From assembly GCA_050730675.1 (NCBI GenBank), contig JBOHNM010000097.1, positions 1-15,896 of the forward strand: a stretch of DNA of 15,896 nt, given 5' to 3'. Positions 5,938-13,087 of this stretch are shown here, piece after piece. Within the stretch, counting starts at the first letter, position 1. The number at the start of each line of letters is the position of its first letter. The notes under the pieces are model-generated. The model made no database searches and was not told the origin of the DNA. It saw nothing but the letters and a program-made list of their open reading frames with translations. This DNA comes from JBOHNM01 sp050730675 (lineage in GTDB: Bacteria; Planctomycetota; Phycisphaerae; Phycisphaerales; UBA1924). Made by a program: the position numbers and the translations under genes.

Positions 5938-6363
5938 ATGCCCACCTCTTCCGACAATCCCACATCAAACAGCGACACGGCTCGCAACCAGCCGTCCCCG
6001 CCGGTCGCCGTCCGCGCCGATGAGCTGCAATCGCTGCCACGCATCACGGCCGTCGTCGATGCTCGCCAGGATCAGTTGATGGCCGGCGAATCGGCCGACG
6101 GGGGCCCGCCGTCGCACCACCAGCGTGTCATCGAATGGCGATGGGTCGCGGTCGGATTGCCGGTACTCATCCTCGCCGGCGCGGCGTGGGCCGCGATCGC
6201 GGGTGTAAGCCTGGGCGCGGTCGCCGGATTCGGAGCCGTGTTCCTGCTCTTGCTGCTGCTGGGGTGCTGGCCGGTCCTGGGCGCCGGGCTGCTGCGCGGC
6301 AAGGAACAAGCCATCGCGCGCGATGAAGCCCTCGCCGAGCTGCCCGGTTCAAAGTCTCAGTAG
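5938..6363 (+). CDS. Two-TM membrane protein, function unknown
   Basis: Product of 141 aa. Residues 1-65 are hydrophilic and Ser/Pro/Asp-rich, probably disordered and cytoplasmic. Two membrane helices follow, about 69-89 (WVAVGLPVLILAGAAWAAIA) and 94-118 (a run of Leu ending GCWPVLGAGLL), and then a short charged tail. The ATG at 5938 is chosen because the upstream extension in the same frame is low-complexity and lacks any conserved feature; there is no clear ribosome-binding site. It lies 49 bp before the glycine-zipper gene and is probably co-transcribed with it. No family recognised. Confidence 0.6.
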   Translation: MPTSSDNPTSNSDTARNQPSPPVAVRADELQSLPRITAVVDARQDQLMAGESADGGPPSHHQRVIEWRWVAVGLPVLILAGAAWAAIAGVSLGAVAGFGAVFLLLLLLGCWPVLGAGLLRGKEQAIARDEALAELPGSKSQ

Positions 6364-6412
6364 ATAACGGATCACCACAACCACACTCGTCCACCTTTCT
6401 AGGAGCCTCCAC

Positions 6413-6940
6413 ATGAGTCAGCAGAACATGAACAACCCCAACACCGCCAAGGATCTCAACGTCGATCCCAAGTCGGGCATCCTCGGTTCTCACCCCGTCG
6501 CCACGGGCGTGGGCGCCGTCGCTGCGGGGGCCGCCGCGGGAGCAGCGGGCGGCGTGGTTGCCGGCCCGGTCGGCGCGGTCGCGGGCGCGGCCGTCGGCGC
6601 GGTCGTCGGAGCTGTGGCCGGCAAGGCCACCGCCGAAGCGATCAATCCCACCATCGAAACCAAGTTCTGGCGCGACACCCACGCTTCCAAGCCCTACGCC
6701 ACCAGCGCCCTCGGCTACGACGAGTATGCCACCGCTTACCAGTATGGCTGGGAGAGCTACGGTCGCAGCGGCGGCAATGGCAAGACCTTCGATAGCGTCG
6801 AGTCCGACCTCGGCCGCGGCTGGGACAAGGCCAAGGGCGCTTCGAGCCTCGGCTGGGACAAGGCCAAGTCCGCAACGCGCGAGGCCTGGGCCCGCGTTGA
6901 ACTCGCGGCCAAGGACCTCACCCACTCCGCCAAGCACTGA
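6413..6940 (+). CDS. Glycine-zipper protein
   Basis: Product of 175 aa. After a polar 26-residue start comes a long Gly/Ala zipper (about 30-72, repeated GAxxGAxxG and VGAVxG steps), which in this class forms packed membrane helices. Then come ATAEAINPTIETKFWRDTH, a Tyr-rich segment (YDEYATAYQYGWESYG, about 103-118), and a tail with the unit GWDKAK repeated at about 140 and 151. This order (zipper, N-P-T, W-R, Y-x-Y-G-W, repeated W-D-x-A-K) is common in small bacterial proteins found beside CsbD- and YtxH-type stress genes, but the function is unknown. The start is well fixed by AGGAG 7 nt before the ATG. Neighbours are the two-TM gene upstream and a convergent gene downstream. Confidence 0.82.
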   Translation: MSQQNMNNPNTAKDLNVDPKSGILGSHPVATGVGAVAAGAAAGAAGGVVAGPVGAVAGAAVGAVVGAVAGKATAEAINPTIETKFWRDTHASKPYATSALGYDEYATAYQYGWESYGRSGGNGKTFDSVESDLGRGWDKAKGASSLGWDKAKSATREAWARVELAAKDLTHSAKH

Positions 6941-6989
6941 GCCCCATACGCCCGTCTCGTTGAGTTCTGCGGGACGGCCCCCACAGGAG

Positions 6990-7009
6990 GCGACGGCGAG
7001 AGCCGACGC
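6990..7009. terminator. Hairpin in convergent gap, possible terminator
   Basis: Arms GCGACGGC and GCCGACGC pair over 8 positions with a single A-A mismatch around a GAGA loop. The hairpin sits in the 170-bp gap between the convergent glycine-zipper and 7111 genes. There is no T-tract directly after it. Confidence 0.35.
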
Positions 7010-7110
7010 TTCCACTTGAATCCGGTGCGATGCAATCTGAACGCCTGCTTTTTCGTAGCGGCATTCGCAGTGGGCATGCCGGTGAGAAAGCAACCGCTAA
7101 CACAGGACGG

Positions 7111-7500
7111 CTACCGGCCCGACCTTCTGATCATGATGGTTGCAAGCACGCACGCCACCACGCCCATGGTCGTTCCGAACGGCAGATACCAAAGCGACAG
7201 CACACCCGCGGTGATGACGAGGGTCGGGGCCCACACTTTCCCCGCTATCAGTGCGATCCCTGACACGAGCCACAGACTGCCGCTGAGAATGTGGAGGATC
7301 TTGACGGCCGTGGATCTCGGCTCGATCCCCAGAGAGATTAACACACCGCTCCACGGACCGAGTTGTCCGGTGTGCGGCCCCGAACTCGGCGTGACATAGT
7401 CCCCAACGGTCAGCGCGCGAACACCGTCGAAACAAAGCCATCCGCCGATCAACAGCGCCATCCCGACGAGTGTCCATCGAATCCACGAAAGAGATTTCAC
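7111..7500 (-). CDS. Four-TM membrane protein coupled to comM, function unknown
   Basis: Product of 129 aa with about four hydrophobic helices (about 8-27, 69-88, 90-105, 108-124). A conserved-looking stretch, VGDYVTPSSGPHTGQLGPWS at 32-51, precedes SLGIEPRST. I have the impression that similar small membrane proteins with the GDY-TPSSGP-GQLGPW motif exist in other bacteria as uncharacterised proteins; I cannot name a family. The GTG start at 7500 overlaps the comM stop by 4 bases (GTGA), which fixes the start and implies translational coupling to comM. It is the last gene of this minus-strand unit. Confidence 0.75.
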   Translation of the reverse strand: MKSLSWIRWTLVGMALLIGGWLCFDGVRALTVGDYVTPSSGPHTGQLGPWSGVLISLGIEPRSTAVKILHILSGSLWLVSGIALIAGKVWAPTLVITAGVLSLWYLPFGTTMGVVACVLATIMIRRSGR

Positions 7501-9230
7501 GTTTTCCGATCCAGCAATCGGTACGCCACCGCCTCGCTGATGTGCTGCGACTGCACGTGATCGGCCCCTTCGATATCCGCGATCGTCCGCGCCACGCGCC
7601 GCACCTTGTCGTACGCCCGGGCGCTCAGACCCAGTTCCGTCATCGCCTGCCCCAGCAGTGCGCGGCACTGTTCGTCGAGCGGCGCGAGTTTGTCCAGCGT
7701 TCGTCCGGAGAGCCGCGCGTTCGGCGCAGCGCCCTGCCGAACCTGCTGGCGTTCCCGTGCCGTCAACACTTGGGCACGCATCTGCGCACTGCTGGTTCCC
7801 TTGGGCATCGTCGAGTCGCCGCCCGAGAGCTGCTTCCACGGCACCGCCGGCGCCTCAACGTGGATATCGATGCGGTCGATCAGTGGCCCGCTCAGCCGCG
7901 AGAGGTACTGATCCTGCTGGCGCTTGCTGAACTCGTCGCGGGCGAAGTCGCCCTTGGGCGTCGGGTTCATCGCCGCCACGAGCATGAACGATGCCGGGAA
8001 CTTGACCGCTGCGTGCGACCGCGCGATCGTCACCTGGTGATCCTCCAGCGGCTGGCGCAGCGTCTCGAGCACGAACCTCGGGAACTCGGGAAGCTCATCC
8101 AGGAAGAGCACGCCGTGGTGCGCGAGTGAAATCTCGCCCGGCCGCGGGATCATCCCGCCGCCGATGATGGCCGCGGCGCTGGCGGTGTGGTGCGGCGTCC
8201 GCACTGGACGCACCGTAATCAGCCCTTGTCCCGTCGGCATCATCCCTGCCGCGGAGTAGATCCGTGTCACCTCGATCGCTTCGTCGGGCGTCAGCGCCGG
8301 TAGCACCCCCGGCAGCGCTTTGGCCATCATGCTCTTGCCTGTTCCGGCCGGGCCAAGCATCAAAATATTGTGCGAGCCTGCCGCCGCGATCACGATCGCC
8401 CGCTTCACCGCCTCCTGTCCGCGCACGTCCGCAAAATCGACCTCCGCCGTTGACGATTGCAACAGACCCAGCACATCCAGCGGCGGGTGCGGAACCGCTT
8501 CGATATGTCCCGAGAGCACACCGACCAGTTCCGCGATCGTCGCCACGCCGATCGCCTCGATCCCCGGCACCACCGCGGCCTCCGGCGCGTTGTCCCTGGG
8601 CACGATCACGCCGCGGAGCTTCAGTGATTTCGCGAGCGAGGCCATCGCGATCACACCCTTGATGGGGCGCACGCGGCCATCCAAAGCGAGCTCACCGGCG
8701 ATGAGGAACTCGCGCGGGTCGAGCGGCTCGAACGTCTTGGGTGCGAACGACGGCACATCGTCGTCGTCTTCCCCCTCACTTATCTGCTCGCCTAGGCGAG
8801 CAGATGAGTGAGGCGATGAGGAGCCTGCGCTCGCCGGCACAGCGAAGGTTCTCTTCTTCACCGTAACTTGAGGCCCGGGCCCGCGTGCCACCGCACCGGG
8901 CGGCCGGACCACGCCTGCGTTCATCAACATCCCCAGCGCGATCGGCAGGTCGTACGCCGGCCCTTCCTTGCGCACGTTCGCGGGCGCCAGGTTCACCAGC
9001 AACTTCCCGTTGCCCGTCTGGTCGAAGCCGCTGTTGAGCAGCGCCGTCTTGACGCGCTCGATCGACTCCTTCACCGACGCATCAGGCAACCCCACGACAA
9101 TCGCGATCAGCTTCGGTTCACTCCCGGGGCCACCCCCGCCTCCACCGCCGAACTTGTCATAGTCAACCTCGACCTCGCAGGGGAGCGCGTCGATGCCTTG
9201 GAGCAAGTAGGATTGAACTCGGGCGAGCAT
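7497..9230 (-). CDS. comM: YifB/ComM-type Mg-chelatase-like AAA+ ATPase
   Basis: ComM is a hexameric helicase that promotes branch migration when transformed DNA is integrated in naturally competent bacteria; the family is widespread also where competence is unknown. The 577-aa product starts with MLARVQSYLLQGIDA and has VVGLPDASVKESIERVK at 45-61, LAPANVRKEGPAYDLPIALG at 81-100 and IAGELALDGRVRPIKGV at 177-193. The AAA+ core has Walker A GPAGTGKS at 293-300 and Walker B VLFLDE at 374-379, then RLSGPLIDRIDIHVEAP at 445-461. Two features are odd: a Gly7 run at 28-34, and an insert at about 108-170 with an acidic GEDDDD stretch, part of it encoded by a 40-bp palindrome. The Cys cluster usual after M-N-P (C-P-C-G...C-x-C) is absent (MNPTPKG). 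The family is normally near 500 aa. The GTGA overlap couples the gene to the membrane protein downstream. Confidence 0.92.
   Translation of the reverse strand: MLARVQSYLLQGIDALPCEVEVDYDKFGGGGGGGPGSEPKLIAIVVGLPDASVKESIERVKTALLNSGFDQTGNGKLLVNLAPANVRKEGPAYDLPIALGMLMNAGVVRPPGAVARGPGPQVTVKKRTFAVPASAGSSSPHSSARLGEQISEGEDDDDVPSFAPKTFEPLDPREFLIAGELALDGRVRPIKGVIAMASLAKSLKLRGVIVPRDNAPEAAVVPGIEAIGVATIAELVGVLSGHIEAVPHPPLDVLGLLQSSTAEVDFADVRGQEAVKRAIVIAAAGSHNILMLGPAGTGKSMMAKALPGVLPALTPDEAIEVTRIYSAAGMMPTGQGLITVRPVRTPHHTASAAAIIGGGMIPRPGEISLAHHGVLFLDELPEFPRFVLETLRQPLEDHQVTIARSHAAVKFPASFMLVAAMNPTPKGDFARDEFSKRQQDQYLSRLSGPLIDRIDIHVEAPAVPWKQLSGGDSTMPKGTSSAQMRAQVLTARERQQVRQGAAPNARLSGRTLDKLAPLDEQCRALLGQAMTELGLSARAYDKVRRVARTIADIEGADHVQSQHISEAVAYRLLDRKT
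8774..8813. repeat. 40-bp near-perfect palindrome inside comM
   Basis: The two 20-bp halves meet between 8793 and 8794 in CCTAGG. All pairs match except 8781/8806 (T opposite G): 19 of 20. It encodes residues about 140-153 of ComM, inside the non-conserved insert, and keeps the frame open. It resembles small palindromic elements that insert in-frame in genes, such as Rickettsia palindromic elements, but no second copy is in this window. Confidence 0.85.
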
Positions 9231-9313
9231 GGTGGGCAGAGCATACCAAACGGATCACGAAATGCAAGAGGCTTCGTAACGCAATTCGAGCGCCTCTCCT
9301 TTGACCATGATTT

Positions 9314-10894
9314 GTGTTTCCTGACATGCCACAGCCATTTCAAAGCAGTACCTGCCAAGTGAAGAAGAAATCCGTCTCAAGCAGCAGGCATTTGCCACCC
9401 GCGAGATCAAAACCGCAGCAGGTTGCTCGCGCGGCTTGCTTTGCTGCACGAGGGGCCGGCAGTGATTCTCAATGGGACTCGCATTTTCGCCAATTGGCGT
9501 TGAAGTCGATCGCGGATGCCCTTGACCGAGACAAGCCGAAGATCCTCCGCACCACGACGGAAGAGGCCGCGCTCACCCAAGAGGAACTGGCGCCCGAGTT
9601 TGCTCGCATGGTCGGCACACTCCGGTTGTTCGCACGTCTCGTCGAGGATGGATCGTGGACCCGTGCCGCTATTGACCCTCCGTGCGACAACTCCATTGGC
9701 CCATCTCACGACGTCCGGCGAATGCTGCGCCCGCTTGGAGCCGTCGGGGTCTTCGGCGCAAGCAACTTCCCGCTCGCCTATGGCGTCTGCGGCGGTGACA
9801 CCGCCTCAGCACTCGCCGCAGGCTGTCGTGTCGTCGTCAAAGAACACCCGGCCCACCCGCTCACAGGTCGCCTCTTGGCTCGAATCGCGCGAGAAGCGAT
9901 CGAACGTGTCGGAGCCAATCCCAACAACCTAAGCTACGTGCCGCACGAGGACGTCCGCGACCTGCGCGTCCCGAATGAGATCATCAGTCATCCGGGTATC
10001 CGGGCAATCGGATTCACAGGCTCGAAGAACGCCGGTATCGCGATCGAGCGGACTGCGCAGCTTCGTGAATCACCCATCCCGGTCTTTGCCGAAATGGGCA
10101 GCATCAATTTCGTCCGGATCACCGACGAGGCTCTCAAGAGCCGCGGCAAGGAAATCGGCGACATCCTGGCGGATGCCATCCTGAATCGTCATGGGCAGCA
10201 ATGCACCAAGCCTGGGCTTATTCTTGTGCAGAAGGCGGCGACTCTTGGCAAACCGCTTGTCAAGGCCATTACGGAGCGTTTTCGCGCTGCGCCTGCCCGG
10301 GACATGTTGGCTCCGTGGATACGCGACGCCTATCGATCGCAAGTTTCTCGATTCCGGCGCACGAAGGGATTCCGATTACTCGCAGAAGGAACGCCGAGCC
10401 GAGGACCTCGCGCGGCCACCCCAACATTGCTCATGGCCAACTGGAAGCAACTCGCCAGTGAGGCGCCCCTGCACAATGAGGCGTTCGGGCCTGCAACCAT
10501 TATCCTTGATATCCCTTCGTGGGACACGATTTGGCTGCCCCACCCTGAGAGCCTTGCCGCGTCAATCTTCTGCGAGCCATCCGATCATGCGGAGATGTTT
10601 GGACCAGCGTTCATGATGGACGTGATCGAACGGCACACCGGCCGCCTCGTCTTCAACGGCCCACCCACCGGCGTCCGCGTCGCCGCCGGCATGGTCCACG
10701 GCGGCCCCTACCCCGCCACCAACCGCCCCGACACCACCGCCGTCGGCCCCTTCGCCATCGAGCGCTGGTGCCGTCCCGTCTGCTTCCAGAACTGCCCCGA
10801 CACCCTCCTCCCGCCCGAGCTCCAGAACGCCAACCCGCGCGGCATCCTCCGCCTCGTCAACGGCCAACACACCCGCGATCCGATCCGTCCGTAG
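9314..10894 (+). CDS. Aldehyde dehydrogenase, alpha-ketoglutaric-semialdehyde (2,5-dioxovalerate) type
   Basis: NAD(P)-dependent oxidation of an aldehyde to an acid; the closest pattern is the dehydrogenase that turns 2,5-dioxopentanoate into 2-oxoglutarate in pentose, glucarate or hydroxyproline breakdown. Of 526 aa, the catalytic core is intact: N151 in GASNFPLAYG, K176 in VVVKEHP, FTGS at 234-237, general base E260 in FAEMGSINF and nucleophile C297 in GQQCTKPG. The C-terminal signature is strong: VFNGPPTGVRVAAGMVHGGP, then YPATN, AIERWCRPVCFQN and PDTLLP. Residues 1-35 do not look like the family's normal start, and the start codon (GTG 9314 or ATG 9326) lacks a ribosome-binding site. Codon use changes near 10635 to almost all C-ending codons. 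Divergent from comM across 83 bp. Substrate is inferred, not proved. Confidence 0.87.
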   Translation: MFPDMPQPFQSSTCQVKKKSVSSSRHLPPARSKPQQVARAACFAARGAGSDSQWDSHFRQLALKSIADALDRDKPKILRTTTEEAALTQEELAPEFARMVGTLRLFARLVEDGSWTRAAIDPPCDNSIGPSHDVRRMLRPLGAVGVFGASNFPLAYGVCGGDTASALAAGCRVVVKEHPAHPLTGRLLARIAREAIERVGANPNNLSYVPHEDVRDLRVPNEIISHPGIRAIGFTGSKNAGIAIERTAQLRESPIPVFAEMGSINFVRITDEALKSRGKEIGDILADAILNRHGQQCTKPGLILVQKAATLGKPLVKAITERFRAAPARDMLAPWIRDAYRSQVSRFRRTKGFRLLAEGTPSRGPRAATPTLLMANWKQLASEAPLHNEAFGPATIILDIPSWDTIWLPHPESLAASIFCEPSDHAEMFGPAFMMDVIERHTGRLVFNGPPTGVRVAAGMVHGGPYPATNRPDTTAVGPFAIERWCRPVCFQNCPDTLLPPELQNANPRGILRLVNGQHTRDPIRP

Positions 10895-10986
10895 CTCCCG
10901 CGCCGCCTTGATCGCGTCATCGCCTGTTTGCTGTTCTCCCAGTCGCCCGTTCGCCCTTTTCATTCTCCTCAACGCACTATCGATCG

Positions 10987-11748
10987 ATGGCCACCGAAGA
11001 AATCTACATCGACCTCTACCAGCGGGCGGTGCGGTACACCCGCGACGGCCGCAGCACCTTCGCGGATATCGCGCCCATCGGCCGCGCCCAGCAGCACTGG
11101 CGGATCAAGCCCGAGACGATCAAGTGGTGGCATGTCGGCAAGCAGACCGAGCCAGTGACCGACACCGAACGCCCCGCGCTGCTCCGGCGCATCGTGGAAT
11201 TGGTCCGCCGGAAACACAGCCTGACGCTGGAGACGCGCGAGTGGAGCGCGGCAGAGATCGCGATCGCCGACGCCGCGCCCGACCGGCACGACCTGCCCGC
11301 GATCCTCTCTGGTGACCACCCGGAGAAGCCGCCCCCCCTCGCCGCCGAAGATACCGAAGCAGTCGAATCAGCCGCGGCGAACGCCCGCTACGCGACCGAC
11401 CCCGAACTCGCCGCTCTCAACGAGCACTTGACTCCCCCCACGCCCGTCGCCCCGCCCTACGGCCAGCAGATCGACGACCCGCAGCTGCTCGCCAACATCG
11501 ACGCCGTGCTCCGCAACCTTGCCTCTGCCGAGGCACAGGGCTGGGATGTCGCCCAGTCGATCTGCCGCCAGCTCCGCTGGTGCCGCGACGTGGTCCTCGG
11601 CACACCCGCCGAAGCCGCCCCCGGCCCCTTCAGCATGGGCCTGATCGCCACCCGCGAGTTCGACATGTACGGCAGCGAGCCCGAGCTGGCCGGCTTGATC
11701 AACCGCATCCAGGACGAGATGCAGCGCCGCCTGAACTCTTCTTGCTGA
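10987..11748 (+). CDS. Conserved-looking protein of unknown function
   Basis: Product of 253 aa, soluble, no signal peptide. Residues 1-95 are mixed helix with Trp-rich IKWWHVGKQ at 45-53 and RRIVELVRRKHSLTLETREW at 67-86. Residues 105-165 are Pro/Ala/Glu-rich and probably flexible. The C-terminal part looks most conserved: CRQLRWCRDVVLG at 193-205 and PGPFSMGLIATREFDMYGS at 212-230, then PELAGLINRIQ. I have the impression that this C-terminal block recurs in planctomycete proteins of unknown function, but I cannot name a family or a role. The ATG at 10987 has no Shine-Dalgarno sequence. It lies 92 bp after the aldehyde dehydrogenase, same strand. Confidence 0.72.
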   Translation: MATEEIYIDLYQRAVRYTRDGRSTFADIAPIGRAQQHWRIKPETIKWWHVGKQTEPVTDTERPALLRRIVELVRRKHSLTLETREWSAAEIAIADAAPDRHDLPAILSGDHPEKPPPLAAEDTEAVESAAANARYATDPELAALNEHLTPPTPVAPPYGQQIDDPQLLANIDAVLRNLASAEAQGWDVAQSICRQLRWCRDVVLGTPAEAAPGPFSMGLIATREFDMYGSEPELAGLINRIQDEMQRRLNSSC

Positions 11749-11830
11749 TACCCCGCCGCGTGCGGCTCCCGTTCGCACCTGAATATCCACCCGATTTGCT
11801 CTATCCGACTGGGCGCAGTTCACCACACTC

Positions 11831-11859
11831 TTGACACCTTCGCTCTTGCCGCGCATCTT
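11831..11859 (+). promoter_or_regulatory. Candidate housekeeping promoter for the secreted protein
   Basis: TTGACA at 11831-11836 is a perfect -35 box. A 17-bp spacer leads to CATCTT at 11854-11859, a poor -10 match (3 of 6). A 10-bp palindrome GGAGCGCTCC follows at 11866-11875 and could be an operator. It lies about 50 bp before the 11913 start in the 164-bp gap. Confidence 0.35.
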
Positions 11860-11912
11860 CTGAAAGGAGCGCTCCCGCATCGTGGGTCGGGGCACGCCCA
11901 GCGGAGTCCATC

Positions 11913-13031
11913 ATGCCCCGCCAGCAATACCCTTTCCTGCTTTCGGCCATTGCCATCTCGCTGCTCGGCGCACACGCCCACGCACAATCTCTCAACATCC
12001 GATGGGGTTCATCTCCCACAACGCCCCCGACCACCTACGCCGCCGCTGGTCTGCCCGGCACGTGGAACTCGTTCCAACTCATCCCCGACTACGAACGCCG
12101 CCCCTTGGCGGCTCTCCACGGTGCCCCGACGAACGCGCGGCTCTACCAGTACGGCCCCTCCAGCGTCCTCGCGCACGACAACCCGACAACCACCGGCAAC
12201 GATGCACTGCTCATGGACAGCATGGTCCTCAGCCAGAACAACCCCGTGGACTGCTGCTACTGGGTCGAGGGTCTGATGAACGGCTCGTACGAAGTGCTGA
12301 TCTACGCACTGACACCCAACAACTCCAGCCTCTTCTGCCGCACACGCGTTGACTTCGCTTCGCCCGGCCCGACTTGGATCGGCGGCGCCTGGCCCGGGCA
12401 GCACACCGAAGGTGTGACGTTCTCTCGATTCAGCGTCACCATCTCCAACGGCGTCATCGGCCTGCACAGCGGCCAGTACAACGCGTTCTACCAGTCGGGT
12501 ATCAACGGCGTGCAGATCAAGTTCCTCGGAGTGTGCCCCGCCCCGACACTGTCTCAACCGCCGTCCCCCGCCATCGTCGCCCCAGGCGGCGGCATTTCTC
12601 TCTCGGTCGCGGCCCAGAACCCCGCCTCTGTTCCGGGCGCTCTTACATTCCTGTGGCATCGAAATGGCACGTCGCTGGCGAACGATGCACGCACCACTGG
12701 GGCGACATCCCCCGCTCTGATCATCAGCGGTGCGCTCGCCGCTGATACCGGCAGCTATACCTGCACCATCTCCAACGCCTGCTCCGCCGTCACCGCCGGC
12801 GCTCTGGTGACCGTCCGCTGCACGGTCGCGGATGTCGCGGCGCTCGGCGGCGCCGTGGGCCCCGACGGAATTCTCACCGCCGATGACGTCGTCGCGTATC
12901 TTGCCGCGTTCTTCGCCAACGATCTCGCCGCGGCGGACATCGTCGGCCTGGGAGGCTCGCCGTCGGCCGACGGTTCGCTGACCGCCGACGATCTCATCGC
13001 ATTCCTCGCGGCGTTCTTCGCCGGGTGCTGA
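11913..13031 (+). CDS. Secreted protein with Ig-like domain and GC-type dockerin-like C-terminus
   Basis: Product of 372 aa. A Sec signal peptide (hydrophobic FLLSAIAISLLGA, likely cut after AHA at residue 24) starts it. Residues 25-208 form an unnamed domain with several Cys (DCCYWVEGL at 110-118, CRTRVD) and motifs GGAWPGQHTEGVTFSRF and GLHSGQYNAFYQSGINGVQ. Residues about 210-301 are Ig-like (Trp in LWHRNG, Cys in SYTCTISNAC). Residues 303-372 hold two dockerin-like repeats, each with G-x-D-G-x-L-T-A-D-D and L-A-A-F-F-A, ending Gly-Cys. This C-terminal module is typical of Phycisphaerae secreted proteins, proposed to anchor or sort them; calcium binding by the Asp-rich loops is likely but unproved. 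GGAG 6 nt before the ATG fixes the start. Confidence 0.85.
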   Translation: MPRQQYPFLLSAIAISLLGAHAHAQSLNIRWGSSPTTPPTTYAAAGLPGTWNSFQLIPDYERRPLAALHGAPTNARLYQYGPSSVLAHDNPTTTGNDALLMDSMVLSQNNPVDCCYWVEGLMNGSYEVLIYALTPNNSSLFCRTRVDFASPGPTWIGGAWPGQHTEGVTFSRFSVTISNGVIGLHSGQYNAFYQSGINGVQIKFLGVCPAPTLSQPPSPAIVAPGGGISLSVAAQNPASVPGALTFLWHRNGTSLANDARTTGATSPALIISGALAADTGSYTCTISNACSAVTAGALVTVRCTVADVAALGGAVGPDGILTADDVVAYLAAFFANDLAAADIVGLGGSPSADGSLTADDLIAFLAAFFAGC

Positions 13032-13087
13032 CAACACCGCCTCGCACATTGAGCGGGAGACCGTGACCAAGCCAGCACAGCTCTCGT

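Noticed and set aside
6167..7093. 308-codon minus-strand frame
   Set aside because: Antisense to the glycine-zipper gene; the apparent Gly/Ala richness is the complement of that repeat.
10335..10370. Another GTTTC...CCGGCG resemblance to the 30-bp element
   Set aside because: It lies inside the aldehyde dehydrogenase coding region, only short words match and the spacing differs.
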